Position numbers and translations under genes: made by a program | Origin: Pseudomonas moorei | Lineage (GTDB): Bacteria; Pseudomonadota; Gammaproteobacteria; Pseudomonadales; Pseudomonadaceae | Length of the DNA stretch: 64,000 nucleotides | NCBI RefSeq assembly: GCF_008801475.1 | Contig: NZ_VZPP01000013.1 | Coordinates: 124,001 to 188,000, forward strand | Direction: 5' to 3' | Notes under the pieces: generated by a model | Told to the model about the DNA's origin: nothing | Seen by the model: the letters and a program-made list of their open reading frames with translations, nothing else | Database searches by the model: none | Part shown: positions 17,213 to 26,068 of the stretch, piece by piece | Layout: the number at the start of each line of letters is the position of its first letter | Numbering within the stretch: position 1 is the first letter of the stretch

Positions 17213-18661
17213 TCATTGCCCGGCCTGAGCGGTACGTTGCTCAGCGCTCGGGAATACGTTGCGTTTGCAGATTTTCGCTTCGACTTTCTGTGGCGCGGCA
17301 CCCGCTTCAGGGCCCTGGACTTCGACGGCCAGCAAGTTCTGCGAGGCCCAGTCTTCGTCCGTGCGCAACTCAAAGGCGAAACGCCCGTCGGTCTCGGAGG
17401 TTTCCGGTTTGTCGATCTTGATGTCCTCGTGGCGCCCGTTCATGTACCAGAGGGTGGCTTGCAGGGTTTTCACCGACGTGTCGGCGAAGCGGATGTCGAC
17501 CTGATGACTGCTGTTTTGCAGGTTCAGGTTTTTGCTGTTGACCATCAGTTCGTTCTTGCCCGGCTTCAGGGTGGTGCTGCCGGACATCTGTGCTTCCTTG
17601 CCTTCGCAACCGTTGTCCAGCAGCGCCATCATCTGGCGGTAGATGGTTTCCTGGTCGAGGCGATACAGCGGCGAGAATTCCCAGATGAGAATCTTCGGCG
17701 GGTTCTTCTGAAACTCTTCGCTGCCCAGGTACTGCAGCATCGAGCCTTCCAGGCCGCCGCCGGGGAACGCTACGTTGAGAATGTCGGCGCCGATGGCCTC
17801 TTCGAGGAAACCGGCGAAGTTGTAGTTCTTGCCACTGTGACTGGTGCCGACCAGGGTGATTTGCGGATTGCCGGAATCGCCGAACAGATCGCCATCGCCC
17901 GCTTCGCCTTTGGGTTCGGTGGTGAATTGATCCATGTACTGGATCGCGTAGCTGGTGCCACAGAGTTGACCGGCCATGTTGTGCAATGTTCCGGTCTTGC
18001 CCATGCGACCCGACTTATGGGTCTCGAACTCACGCTTGGGAATGCCGGCGAACTCGGGCATTTGCTTGATTTTCTCGGCGACGATTTTCGCCGTGCGCTG
18101 GGCACCGTAAGGCGTCCAGTGCTGGTCGCCGCGGAAGTAGAAGTCGTGGGCGGGCAGGGTGTCGGGCAACGATTCGTTGGTCAGTGGCGACAGGTCCGGC
18201 ACCACGTAGCCCATGGCGGCGAAACGGCCGAGCATGGTTTTGTAGTTTCTCAGTGCCTTGTCGAAATCGAAGCTGGCTTTTTCCGCCGGGTTCAATTTGT
18301 TGCGGTTCACCAGGCCACGGGTCGGCTGGTAGACCACCACCAGTTCCACGCCTTTGCTCTTGAACGCATCGTGCAGTTGCTTCAGGCGTTTGTAGCCGGC
18401 GGGCGTGGTGTCGAATTCGGTGCGCAGGTCTTCCTGGGTCCGGAACAACCAGTCGCCCTGAGCCTGTACCAGCGTGGTGAAGTTCTGCTGATAGCGCGTG
18501 GTGTAGTTCTTTGCGTCGTGGGCGGCCGGGCACAGGCTGCAGCATGGTTCGGCGGTGTAAGTGGGCGCCTTGACTTCGTCGGCACGGGCACCGCTGGCGG
18601 CCGCCAGAATCCCGAGTGTCAGGCCCGACAGGCTGAGTAATTTGATCAAGTGTGGGTGCAT
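17213..18661 (-). CDS. algX: AlgX: alginate O-acetyltransferase with carbohydrate-binding module
   Basis: 482 aa. The signal peptide ends at about residue 27 (ASGARA), and the mature N-terminus has the CCSLC cysteines typical of AlgX. The SGNH-like catalytic domain has the Asp-x-His in FRGDQHWTP (about residue 180) and the serine in GTSHSGKNYNFAG (about residue 272). A C-terminal beta-sandwich carbohydrate-binding module starts at about 350. AlgX is the terminal acetyltransferase acting on the polymer and binds AlgK in the trans-envelope complex. The gene is tightly packed with algG upstream (10-bp gap) and algL downstream. Confidence 0.97.
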   Translation of the reverse strand: MHPHLIKLLSLSGLTLGILAAASGARADEVKAPTYTAEPCCSLCPAAHDAKNYTTRYQQNFTTLVQAQGDWLFRTQEDLRTEFDTTPAGYKRLKQLHDAFKSKGVELVVVYQPTRGLVNRNKLNPAEKASFDFDKALRNYKTMLGRFAAMGYVVPDLSPLTNESLPDTLPAHDFYFRGDQHWTPYGAQRTAKIVAEKIKQMPEFAGIPKREFETHKSGRMGKTGTLHNMAGQLCGTSYAIQYMDQFTTEPKGEAGDGDLFGDSGNPQITLVGTSHSGKNYNFAGFLEEAIGADILNVAFPGGGLEGSMLQYLGSEEFQKNPPKILIWEFSPLYRLDQETIYRQMMALLDNGCEGKEAQMSGSTTLKPGKNELMVNSKNLNLQNSSHQVDIRFADTSVKTLQATLWYMNGRHEDIKIDKPETSETDGRFAFELRTDEDWASQNLLAVEVQGPEAGAAPQKVEAKICKRNVFPSAEQRTAQAGQ

Positions 18662-18671
18662 AAAATTATCC

Positions 18672-20270
18672 TCAGTCCTGCATTTCGGTCTGGCGTTCGA
18701 CAGGGTCGATCAGCACGGCTTTCTGCTGGCGCACCAGCAGGTCGAGAATTTCATCCTGGCGTTCGCCGAGAATCCCCGAGAAGCTGATGCCGCTGGATTT
18801 GGTCGGTGCGAGCATGGACACCCGGTACAGCTCGACGCTCAGCGGCGAGTCGATGGACAGCGGGCCGCTGCCATTGCCCGCCAGTTCACCGCCGACCACG
18901 ATCAGCGACACCTGGGCGTCGAACGGATCGAGCTTGATGTCGCGGTCGGTGTTGGTCAGGTCCTTGATGTGGCCGTAGACGCCGGTCAGGCCGTTGGCCA
19001 TGGCGACGTTTTCGTAGAGGCGGATGTTCACGCTGTTACGAATGCGGATGCCGTGGCGCCGGTTGCTGATCACCTTGTTGCCCCACAACAGGTTGTCGGC
19101 ACTCTCGTAGAGGGTGATGCCGTCGGTGTGGTTCTGGTAGATCTCGTTGTGGGCGATCAGGTTGTTCACGCTGTTACGGTCGATCACCAGCCCCGAGAGG
19201 TGGTTGTCGTAGCTGCGGTTGTTGAAGATGAAACTGTCGTTGACCTCACGGGAAATAATGATCCCGTGCTTCTTCCTGGTCCCGTGCACCGTGTTGTCGG
19301 CAATGATCAGGCCGTGGGAGCGGTCGTGCGGGTCGATGCCGTAGACGATGTTGTCTTTGTAGGTGTTGCCCTTGACCACGAAGTCGCGGGTTTCGTAGCA
19401 GTAGAAGCCGTACCACATGTCCGAGAACTCGGAACCGACGATCCAGCCGGTCGGCTCGGGACGCTTGAGCACCTTGGCCATGTTCGGCGTGTATTGGGAA
19501 ATACTCACGCCGTAGGACTTACTGTTGGCGTAACCGAAACTGGCGATCTTGCTGTTGGCGATGTAGGTCTCGGTGCCGCCCCAGGACAGCAGGAATGGCC
19601 GGAATTCCTTCGGCGAAGTGAATGTCGCCGGGCCGTTGTCCTTTTCGCGCCAGCCGGTGATTTTGGTATCACGCACGAACAACTGGCCGTCGTTGACCAG
19701 GAACGAGCCGGCTTCTTGCGACAGACGCAGCTCCTGGGTCTGCTTGTCGATTTCCAGGATGCCGTGGCGACCGACCACGATCGGCAACCGGGCGAGGAAC
19801 ACGCCCGGCGAGGTTTCGATGACGTACTTGGGCAGCTTTTTCGCCACGTCCTTGAGGTTCATGTAGCCGTCGTCGACAAAGATCGCTTGCGGGATGCCGT
19901 GCTGACGCACCACCCATTCGGCCATTTTGTTGTCGCCGCCGATGAAGTCCTTCAGGGCGTCTTCCTGCATCATCCGGCGTACGCTGATCTTGCCGGCTTT
20001 GCTGCGCACGATTTTCGCGGCGATGGATTCGGCGGTGTAGCCGGAGATGTCCGGCAGTTTCGGCGTGGCCAGTTCCAGCGGCGCGGTCGGTGCGCTGCTG
20101 ACGGTGTAGGTCTTGGCCTGTTGCAGTTCCTTGGCCAGGGTGGCCGGCTTGCCTGGTTGAGGGGCCGCCGGTTCGACTTTGGCCGGCTCCACATTGGCGA
20201 AGGCAGCCGCACTGGCCAGCAGCATCGCGCCAGCCAGCAAGGTCAACGAACCTTTCTTGGCATTGTTCAT
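18672..20270 (-). CDS. algG: AlgG: mannuronan C5-epimerase
   Basis: 532 aa from the ATG at 20270, with GGGAG 8 nt upstream; the longer frame would remove the signal peptide from the N-terminus. The signal peptide ends at about residue 25 (AAAFA). The catalytic part is a right-handed parallel beta-helix (about residues 190-510) built of repeated N-rich coils (NNLIAHNEI, DNLLWGNKV, VNIRLYENV) with the epimerase motif DPHDR (about residue 314). It converts mannuronate to guluronate in the polymer in the periplasm and is also a structural part of the export complex. The N-terminal linker is Pro/Lys/Ala-rich. Confidence 0.97.
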   Translation of the reverse strand: MNNAKKGSLTLLAGAMLLASAAAFANVEPAKVEPAAPQPGKPATLAKELQQAKTYTVSSAPTAPLELATPKLPDISGYTAESIAAKIVRSKAGKISVRRMMQEDALKDFIGGDNKMAEWVVRQHGIPQAIFVDDGYMNLKDVAKKLPKYVIETSPGVFLARLPIVVGRHGILEIDKQTQELRLSQEAGSFLVNDGQLFVRDTKITGWREKDNGPATFTSPKEFRPFLLSWGGTETYIANSKIASFGYANSKSYGVSISQYTPNMAKVLKRPEPTGWIVGSEFSDMWYGFYCYETRDFVVKGNTYKDNIVYGIDPHDRSHGLIIADNTVHGTRKKHGIIISREVNDSFIFNNRSYDNHLSGLVIDRNSVNNLIAHNEIYQNHTDGITLYESADNLLWGNKVISNRRHGIRIRNSVNIRLYENVAMANGLTGVYGHIKDLTNTDRDIKLDPFDAQVSLIVVGGELAGNGSGPLSIDSPLSVELYRVSMLAPTKSSGISFSGILGERQDEILDLLVRQQKAVLIDPVERQTEMQD

Positions 20271-20296
20271 GTCGGGGACTCCCTTCGCGGTGTGCA

Positions 20297-21778
20297 TCAG
20301 AAGCGCCAGATCACGTCGATGAACGCGCGGTGCATGTACGAATCAACCTGGCTGCCGTAGGCATCGCCCGGCTTGAACACGCCGCCACGGAAGCGCACCA
20401 GGGCCGAAGGCTCGTCGATCTTCTGGCTCAGCGCCGCTGGCAACAGGCCCTGTTTGAAGTACTTGGTGACCACCAGGTCCATTTCCTGACCCATGTCTTT
20501 CTCGCCATCGTTCAGCGGCAGCGAGGTGCTGGAGAGCACGGCGCCGGTGACGTCGTCGGTGGTGTTCTGCACCGCATCGATGCCGTTGCTGCCGACCGGC
20601 TTGTTGCCGTCGACACGCCAGAACTTGTGGTAGATCAGGCTGGCGTCGTACTCATCGTTGAGCATCCACGAACCAAACAAGGTGGCGGTTTGCAGGTTGT
20701 TCATTTCGCCACGGAAGGCTTCGCCGAAACGGTGGACCCGTGAGCGTGTGCCGGTGTAGTTCGAGCGGTTGCTTTCCAGACCGTTCTGTTCGTAATCGGC
20801 GCTGGCCCGGGCGTAGGCCGCACCGACTTGCCATTGCGGATCGAGGCGCAGGCGCACGCCCAGGTCGGTGGCCCAGCCGTTGACATCGCCGCTTTGCTTG
20901 GCTTGCGCGGGCACAGTGCCATCGGCGTTCAGCGGGTTGACCGTATCGCGGTCGCCGCTCATGCCGGTGACGCTGCCCCAGTAATTGACGGTGTTGGTGT
21001 TGCGCCAGTTATAGGCATCACTGTTGGCCTGGAGGCCGATCCAGCTGATGTCGCCGTTCTGTTTTTTGTCCAGCGAGTCGCTGGGCACACCCGGTTGCGG
21101 ATAGTCGAGCTTACCGTCGTCGTGGGTGTGATGACCGCGAATGCCGACCCATTGCCCTGGCGTCCACTGGTACTCGGCCTCGGCGTAAGCGTGCAGGCGA
21201 TCCTTGTCCTTGGGCGCCAGCTCTTTCAAATCGGTGCGGTACTCGCTGAAGCGTTCGGCGACACCTGCATTGGCGCGCAACAGGGTGGTGTCGAAGGTCC
21301 AGTTCAGGGCTTCGATGTTGGTGTCGCGCCATTGTCCGTCGTCGTTGTGCAGGCGCTGGCGACCGAATTTGAGGATCTCGCCGGGGTAGGGCGTGAAGCC
21401 GCTGTAGCCGACCCAGAACTCGCGCATCGCCAGGTAGTTCTTCTTGGTCTGACGATCATTGTTGCTGGTGTTCTCGGTGCCTTCGGACTGTTGCAGGGTG
21501 TCGGTTTCGATGATGTCCGTGGCCGTCACGGCCTGACCCATGGCGTAGGCGCTCCACGCGCCGCTTTCGCCATAGACCCAGGGACGCAGGTCGAGACCGA
21601 CACCGTTGACGTCGCCGCCGGGCCGGGTGCCGAGGTCGCGGTCGTCTTCGGACTGGCCGGTGATCTTCACTTCGAGGCCGAAGTTCTTGGTTTCGGTGAT
21701 GGCCGCCAGTGTCGGGCAGGACCAGATCAGCGCGAATGTCAGGCCAATACCGGCCTTCATGAATGGATTGAGCTTCAT
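20297..21778 (-). CDS. algE: AlgE: outer-membrane alginate porin
   Basis: 493 aa. A signal peptide (to about residue 25, CPTLAA) precedes a porin-like beta-barrel rich in alternating aromatic strands and ending in the outer-membrane sorting signal with a terminal Phe (VIWRF). Long charged loops (for instance QSEGTENTSNNDRQ near 100) fit the known AlgE loops that line and plug the electropositive pore. It exports alginate through the outer membrane, with AlgK bound at its periplasmic face. The start codon overlaps the algK stop (ATGA). The length matches P. aeruginosa AlgE. Confidence 0.97.
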   Translation of the reverse strand: MKLNPFMKAGIGLTFALIWSCPTLAAITETKNFGLEVKITGQSEDDRDLGTRPGGDVNGVGLDLRPWVYGESGAWSAYAMGQAVTATDIIETDTLQQSEGTENTSNNDRQTKKNYLAMREFWVGYSGFTPYPGEILKFGRQRLHNDDGQWRDTNIEALNWTFDTTLLRANAGVAERFSEYRTDLKELAPKDKDRLHAYAEAEYQWTPGQWVGIRGHHTHDDGKLDYPQPGVPSDSLDKKQNGDISWIGLQANSDAYNWRNTNTVNYWGSVTGMSGDRDTVNPLNADGTVPAQAKQSGDVNGWATDLGVRLRLDPQWQVGAAYARASADYEQNGLESNRSNYTGTRSRVHRFGEAFRGEMNNLQTATLFGSWMLNDEYDASLIYHKFWRVDGNKPVGSNGIDAVQNTTDDVTGAVLSSTSLPLNDGEKDMGQEMDLVVTKYFKQGLLPAALSQKIDEPSALVRFRGGVFKPGDAYGSQVDSYMHRAFIDVIWRF

Positions 21779-23277
21779 AGGGATTCCTCGCCGTCCTCTT
21801 CTTGCAGGGCGTGCAGTTGCAGCGTGTTCTGGCTCAAGGCACCACGAGTCGCCTGTTCCTGTTTCAACAGTCGTTGGGCCTCGGCAAGCTGCGCGGGCGG
21901 CAGTTGGGCTTCGAGTGTTTGCGCAAGCTCGGTGGCTTGCGGGGTGTTCTGGACCTTGGCCAATTGGCTGAAGACATAGGCATTGAGCGGGTCAGGCTTG
22001 GTGCCCTTGCCCTGGGAAAACAATTGAGCGATGGCGAAGTCGGCGCTGTTCTGGCCGTTGCGCGCCGCAGTCAGCAGATGGTCGAGGGCCTTCTGTGGAT
22101 AAACCTTGCCCAGGTAGCCCCGGCGATAGATCTGGCCGAGGTAATAATCGGCGGCGACTTCGCGGCCGACGGCTTTCTGGAAGTGTTCTTCGGCGACCTT
22201 GGCGTCAGCCGGGACCATCTTGCCTTCGTAGTAGAGCTTGCCCAGCAGCAGTTCAGCGCGTGGCTGGTCGGCGGCGCGACCGTTGTCCAGGTACTTCATC
22301 ATCTGGTCGACATCGCCCAGCTCGGGGAAGTCGTAGAGCAACTGCGCGAGGGTGACCCACGACGCCGGGTAGCCTGGAGCAATGGGTTCGAGCAGCGACT
22401 GCGCGGTTTTTTCGTCAGGCGTGCCAAGGGTCGAATCAGCGAGCACACGGGCCACACTGTCAACCCGTTGCGCCGAAACCGCGCCGCGAGCGTGGGCGGC
22501 TTGCAGCTGCTTGATCAGTTCGGCTTGCTGCTCAGGCTTGGCCTGTTTCTGATAGACCGTGGCCAGCTCGACGTAGCAGATGTCGGTGGTGTTCAACGCG
22601 GCTTTGCAGATCGTTGCCACTTCGTCCAGGTGCTGGTCGTAAGTGCCCTGGGTGCGGTAGAGCAGCACCTGCGCCAGACCCGCTTCCGGTTTGCCTTCGG
22701 CGCGCCATTGGCTGATTTGCTGCTGGGCATTCACGTTGGGGAAGCTGTGCGGGTATTGCAGGTACAGCATGGCCAACGGGATCAACGTGTTGCCTTCGCC
22801 ATTGGCGCCGGCTTTTTTCAGCAGGCTTTCGGCTTCGTGATGCTCGGCTTCGGTGGCGCCGGGTTTGGCCACCAGCAGGCGACCGAGGCGTGCCTGGGCC
22901 CGTGGCGAAACATCGGCGGCGGCGCGATAGGTCGCCTCGGCCTGTTTGATCTGATCGGGGTCGCGGCTGTCGACCTGAATGTCAGCCAGCCCGACTTGCG
23001 CCTCGCTGTAGCCCAGGTCCGCCAGCGCGCGGTAGTTTTGCGCCGCAGTGGTGGTGTCGCCACGCTTGAGGGCTTCGTTGGCCAGGCGCTGGTCGGGCAG
23101 GCCGGCACAGCCAGCCAGGCTGACTGCCAGAGCAATGGCGCACAGTGAGCCCATGTGGGAGGGAGCCTGCTCGCGAAGCAGGCGCCCCGGTGCATCAGAC
23201 AAACCGCGTCGATTCTTTCGCGAGCAGGCTCGCTCCCACAGGGTCGGCGGTGTGTTCAAGATAGTCGTCACAGGCAT
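21775..23277 (-). CDS. algK: AlgK: TPR/Sel1-type outer-membrane lipoprotein with REPIN-derived N-terminus
   Basis: 500 aa if started at the ATG at 23277, ten bases after the alg44 stop and behind GGAGG; 459 aa if started at the internal ATG at 23154. The mature protein has a lipobox (AVSLAGC) and then many TPR/Sel1-like helical repeats (ALKRGDTTTAAQNYRALADL, QVGLADIQ..., KLYYEGKMVPADAKVAEEHF). AlgK helps AlgE locate and assembles the alginate secretin complex with AlgX. Oddity: about 29 codons between MPVTTILNTPPT and the signal peptide core are a REPIN. From 23277 the leader has a long, arginine-containing n-region; from 23154 the signal peptide has no basic residue. Which start is used cannot be decided here. 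Confidence 0.93.
   Translation of the reverse strand: MPVTTILNTPPTLWERACSRKNRRGLSDAPGRLLREQAPSHMGSLCAIALAVSLAGCAGLPDQRLANEALKRGDTTTAAQNYRALADLGYSEAQVGLADIQVDSRDPDQIKQAEATYRAAADVSPRAQARLGRLLVAKPGATEAEHHEAESLLKKAGANGEGNTLIPLAMLYLQYPHSFPNVNAQQQISQWRAEGKPEAGLAQVLLYRTQGTYDQHLDEVATICKAALNTTDICYVELATVYQKQAKPEQQAELIKQLQAAHARGAVSAQRVDSVARVLADSTLGTPDEKTAQSLLEPIAPGYPASWVTLAQLLYDFPELGDVDQMMKYLDNGRAADQPRAELLLGKLYYEGKMVPADAKVAEEHFQKAVGREVAADYYLGQIYRRGYLGKVYPQKALDHLLTAARNGQNSADFAIAQLFSQGKGTKPDPLNAYVFSQLAKVQNTPQATELAQTLEAQLPPAQLAEAQRLLKQEQATRGALSQNTLQLHALQEEDGEESL
23154..23240. repeat. REPIN lying inside the 5' coding end of algK
   Basis: The left arm TGTGGGAGGGAGCCTGCTCG and right arm CGAGCAGGCTCGCTCCCACA enclose about 45 bp. 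The element lies between the operon-type start of algK and its lipoprotein signal core. It keeps the frame open, so it could encode part of the leader. Confidence 0.88.
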
Positions 23278-23286
23278 GTCCTCCGC

Positions 23287-24456
23287 TTAAAGACCAGCGG
23301 CCATGGCTTTGTCGATCAGCCAGTTCAGGTTCGGGCCACGGTCGCTGCTCACTTCCACCGGGCGGCCGGCGAAGGTGGTGTCCAGGGCTTCGTCCGGCTG
23401 GATCAGGACGCGAATGTCGGACGACAGGTCGGCGCTTTTCAGGCTGGTGCTGCTGACGATCTTGCCGGTGCGGGATTTGTCTTCGCCGGCGATCTGGAAG
23501 CGCACCGCAGTGCCTGGCAGCACGTCGCTGAACTGGCGATAGGAGAAGCGCGCTTCAACGTTGGCTTCGCTGTTGCGTGGCACCAGTTGGAAGATCACGT
23601 CGCCTTTGCTGGCGTACTGACCGTTGGCGACCATTTGTTGAGCCAGGGTGCAATCGCACGGCGAAGTCAGGGTGCCGGTCATTTGCTTGCCGAACAGCTC
23701 TTCGACCTTGGCCGGTGTCAGTTGATCGTCTTCCAGATGGCCCTTGAGCACGTCGAGCATGCTGGTGCTGAAGGTCGCCAGCGGGGCGCCTTTGGCGGCC
23801 ACGCCATCGGGTTTCAACAGACTCTGCACGGTACCGTCGCGGGGCATGGTGATGCTCACGCCGGGCACGCTGACCAGACCGGCCTGAGCGTGGCTGACGA
23901 AGTACATGCCATACACCGACTTGAAGATGAAGCCGAACGCTGCCAGGCCAACCACGAAAATCCCCAGGCTGAAGGTCACGGCTTTCATGCGCCCGAACGC
24001 GGACATGCCGTGGCCGCCGTCCTTGACCTTGCGTGCCTTGGTGAAGTTGTCACGCTGCAGCGTCGCCAGCACTTCGCCGATGCTGACGATGTCGCCGGCC
24101 AGGTGCGAGGTGATCAGGTGGCGCAGGGTCGAGATGTCTTGTTGTTCAAGGTTCTGGAACTGGCAACCGGCACGACCGGTCTGGCGATCGAAGGAGCGAA
24201 CCTGCAACTCGACGTCCATGGCCAGGCCGAGGTTGTCGATCACGAATTGCAGGCGGGCCTTGTACACATCGCCGGCCTTGAGCGGCAGCTGGCCGGCGTT
24301 GAAGGCCAGGCCACCGGCGGAGAGGTCGAGCACTCGCGCTTCGACCGGCGTGCGGTCGGGACCGAAGAAGCGCAACTTGGCCGGGATTTTCACTCGGGCG
24401 TGTTGGCGCTGGGCTTCGGATTCATGCACTACGTTGGCGTTGACGGCGGTATTCAT
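23287..24456 (-). CDS. alg44: Alg44: PilZ-domain c-di-GMP receptor of the alginate polymerase
   Basis: 389 aa. The N-terminal PilZ domain (residues about 14-110) has the full c-di-GMP binding set: R17 and R21 in RQHAR, and D44/S46 in DLSAGG. One membrane helix (about 155-180) leads to a periplasmic adaptor-like domain resembling HlyD/MFP proteins (about 190-385). Alg44 partners with the glycosyltransferase Alg8 and switches polymer synthesis on when c-di-GMP is bound. It lies between alg8 and algK as in other pseudomonads. Confidence 0.97.
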   Translation of the reverse strand: MNTAVNANVVHESEAQRQHARVKIPAKLRFFGPDRTPVEARVLDLSAGGLAFNAGQLPLKAGDVYKARLQFVIDNLGLAMDVELQVRSFDRQTGRAGCQFQNLEQQDISTLRHLITSHLAGDIVSIGEVLATLQRDNFTKARKVKDGGHGMSAFGRMKAVTFSLGIFVVGLAAFGFIFKSVYGMYFVSHAQAGLVSVPGVSITMPRDGTVQSLLKPDGVAAKGAPLATFSTSMLDVLKGHLEDDQLTPAKVEELFGKQMTGTLTSPCDCTLAQQMVANGQYASKGDVIFQLVPRNSEANVEARFSYRQFSDVLPGTAVRFQIAGEDKSRTGKIVSSTSLKSADLSSDIRVLIQPDEALDTTFAGRPVEVSSDRGPNLNWLIDKAMAAGL

Positions 24457-24491
24457 AGGGGCGGTTTCCTTGTTAATTCAGGCGAGTTCGG

Positions 24492-25973
24492 TCAGACCAT
24501 CAACAGCAGCACGGCGACGAAAATGCTGCCGGCAGAGAAGGTCATGGTCCGAGACGACCAGGTGTTGAACCAACGTTGAAAGCTGGCGAGATCTCGGGTC
24601 AGAGAAGTGGGCTGGCGAGTCCAGGACTGTTGGTCGAGGCGGAAGAACACGTAGATCTTCACCAACGCACCGACGATCTGGTTGTAATAGAGAATCGCCG
24701 GGTAGGCCGGCCCGATCCGGTGACCGGAGCAGGACAGCAGCAGGGTCAGGATCAGGCGGGTAATGCCGATCCACAGCAGGTAAACCAGGATGAACGCGGT
24801 GCCGTATTTGAAGCTGGCGATCATGGCGACGGTCAGGCCGAGCAACGAGGTCCACATCGACACGCGCTGGTCGAACAGCACCACCGAGGTGAACAGGCCG
24901 AGGCGCTTGATCCCCAGGCCCAGGGCGCGGGAATTCTGCCGCAGGTTGTTGCCGTACCAGCGGAACATCAGTTTGCGACTGGCCTTGATGAAGCTCTTTT
25001 CCGGCGGGTGTTCAACGGTGTGGATCGCCGCGTCGGGCACGTAGAAGGTGTCGTAGCCCAGGCGCATGAGGCTGAACCAGCTCGACTTGTCGTCACCGGT
25101 GAGGAACTTGAAACGACCCAGGCGCCAGTGTTGCAGCGAGTCGCTTTCCACGTCGGCGATGAAGTCCGGGTTTGTCACGACGCTGGCGCGGAATACCGAC
25201 ATGCGCCCGGTCATGGTCAACACGCGCTTGGACAGGGCCATCGAGCACATGTTGATGTGACGCTGGGCGAAGCGCAGCTTGTGCCATTCGCTCATGATGT
25301 AGCCGCCGCGCACTTCGCAGAACTCGTTGGTGGTCAGGCCGCCGACGTTGCCGAACAGCTGGAACCACGGCACGGTCTTGAGCACCACACCCTCGGCGAG
25401 CACGGTGTCGCCATCGATCACGGCCACCACCGCACGGTCATCCGGCAGGTGACGGGAGATGGCACGGAAACCGTAGGCCAGGCCGTCACGCTTGCCGGTG
25501 CCGGGAATGCGCACGAAGTCGAGCTTGACCCGGGCCGGTGGATTCATCCGGTTCCACAGGCTTTTCACCAGCAGCTCATCGGACATTTCCACGATGGAAC
25601 AAACCACGGTGGTCGGCAGGCCGCAGTCGATGGCTTCGCGGATCACCGAGCTGTAGACCTGCGCGGTGGTCAGGGCGTCGATGCGGAAACTGGTGACCAT
25701 CAGAAAGACATGGGACGGGTCCGCCGCTTTACCAAGCTTGCGCACTTTGCGCCGCAGGTGCGGATAGACCACGTAGAGAAACAGCATGCCGCGCAGAAAA
25801 TGCGTGGCCCCCATCGAGTAGCGCCAGATGCCGACGATACCGATCAGGAAAATGAAGTCCTTCGACTCGGAGTCGAACGTGGATACAGGCAACGCCAGGG
25901 CGATGCCCATCAATAAACTTAGATAAAACAGCCAACCGGCGGCCTGGAGTAGGCCGTGCTTTAGCCTGTGCAT
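24492..25973 (-). CDS. alg8: Alg8: alginate (mannuronan) synthase, GT2 family
   Basis: 493 aa from the ATG at 25973 (MHRLKHG), matching the P. aeruginosa start and length; AGGA lies about 9 nt upstream. It is an inner-membrane glycosyltransferase family 2 protein that polymerises mannuronate from GDP-mannuronate. There are N-terminal helices (about 10-75), a cytosolic GT2 domain with VIDGDT (about 186-191) and the acceptor-site region TGDDKSSW (about 293-300), then C-terminal helices (about 375-440 and the last 20 residues). It needs Alg44 with c-di-GMP for activity. Confidence 0.97.
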   Translation of the reverse strand: MHRLKHGLLQAAGWLFYLSLLMGIALALPVSTFDSESKDFIFLIGIVGIWRYSMGATHFLRGMLFLYVVYPHLRRKVRKLGKAADPSHVFLMVTSFRIDALTTAQVYSSVIREAIDCGLPTTVVCSIVEMSDELLVKSLWNRMNPPARVKLDFVRIPGTGKRDGLAYGFRAISRHLPDDRAVVAVIDGDTVLAEGVVLKTVPWFQLFGNVGGLTTNEFCEVRGGYIMSEWHKLRFAQRHINMCSMALSKRVLTMTGRMSVFRASVVTNPDFIADVESDSLQHWRLGRFKFLTGDDKSSWFSLMRLGYDTFYVPDAAIHTVEHPPEKSFIKASRKLMFRWYGNNLRQNSRALGLGIKRLGLFTSVVLFDQRVSMWTSLLGLTVAMIASFKYGTAFILVYLLWIGITRLILTLLLSCSGHRIGPAYPAILYYNQIVGALVKIYVFFRLDQQSWTRQPTSLTRDLASFQRWFNTWSSRTMTFSAGSIFVAVLLLMV

Positions 25974-25995
25974 AATCGGAATCCTAAAGTCAGTT

Positions 25996-26055
25996 GAAAG
26001 CTTCAAGCCTCAAGCAGCAAGCGAGGAGCGCTTAACTTGCCGCTTGAAGCTTTTC
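25996..26055. repeat. Inverted repeat between algD and alg8
   Basis: The arms GAAAGCTTCAAGC and GCTTGAAGCTTTTC, with CTTCAAGC/GCAAGC-type variants in between, fill the short gap between the algD stop and alg8. Repeats of this AAGCTTCAAGC type are common in pseudomonad intergenic regions. In the mRNA it would form an intercistronic hairpin that could uncouple algD from the rest of the operon. Confidence 0.65.
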
Positions 26056-26068
26056 GCTTATTGCTGCT

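Noticed and set aside
14709..17228. Very long open frame opposite algI and algL
   Set aside because: It is the antisense shadow of strongly coding high-GC genes; its protein is rich in His, Gln, Val and Gly with no family features, while the minus-strand genes are textbook alg genes.
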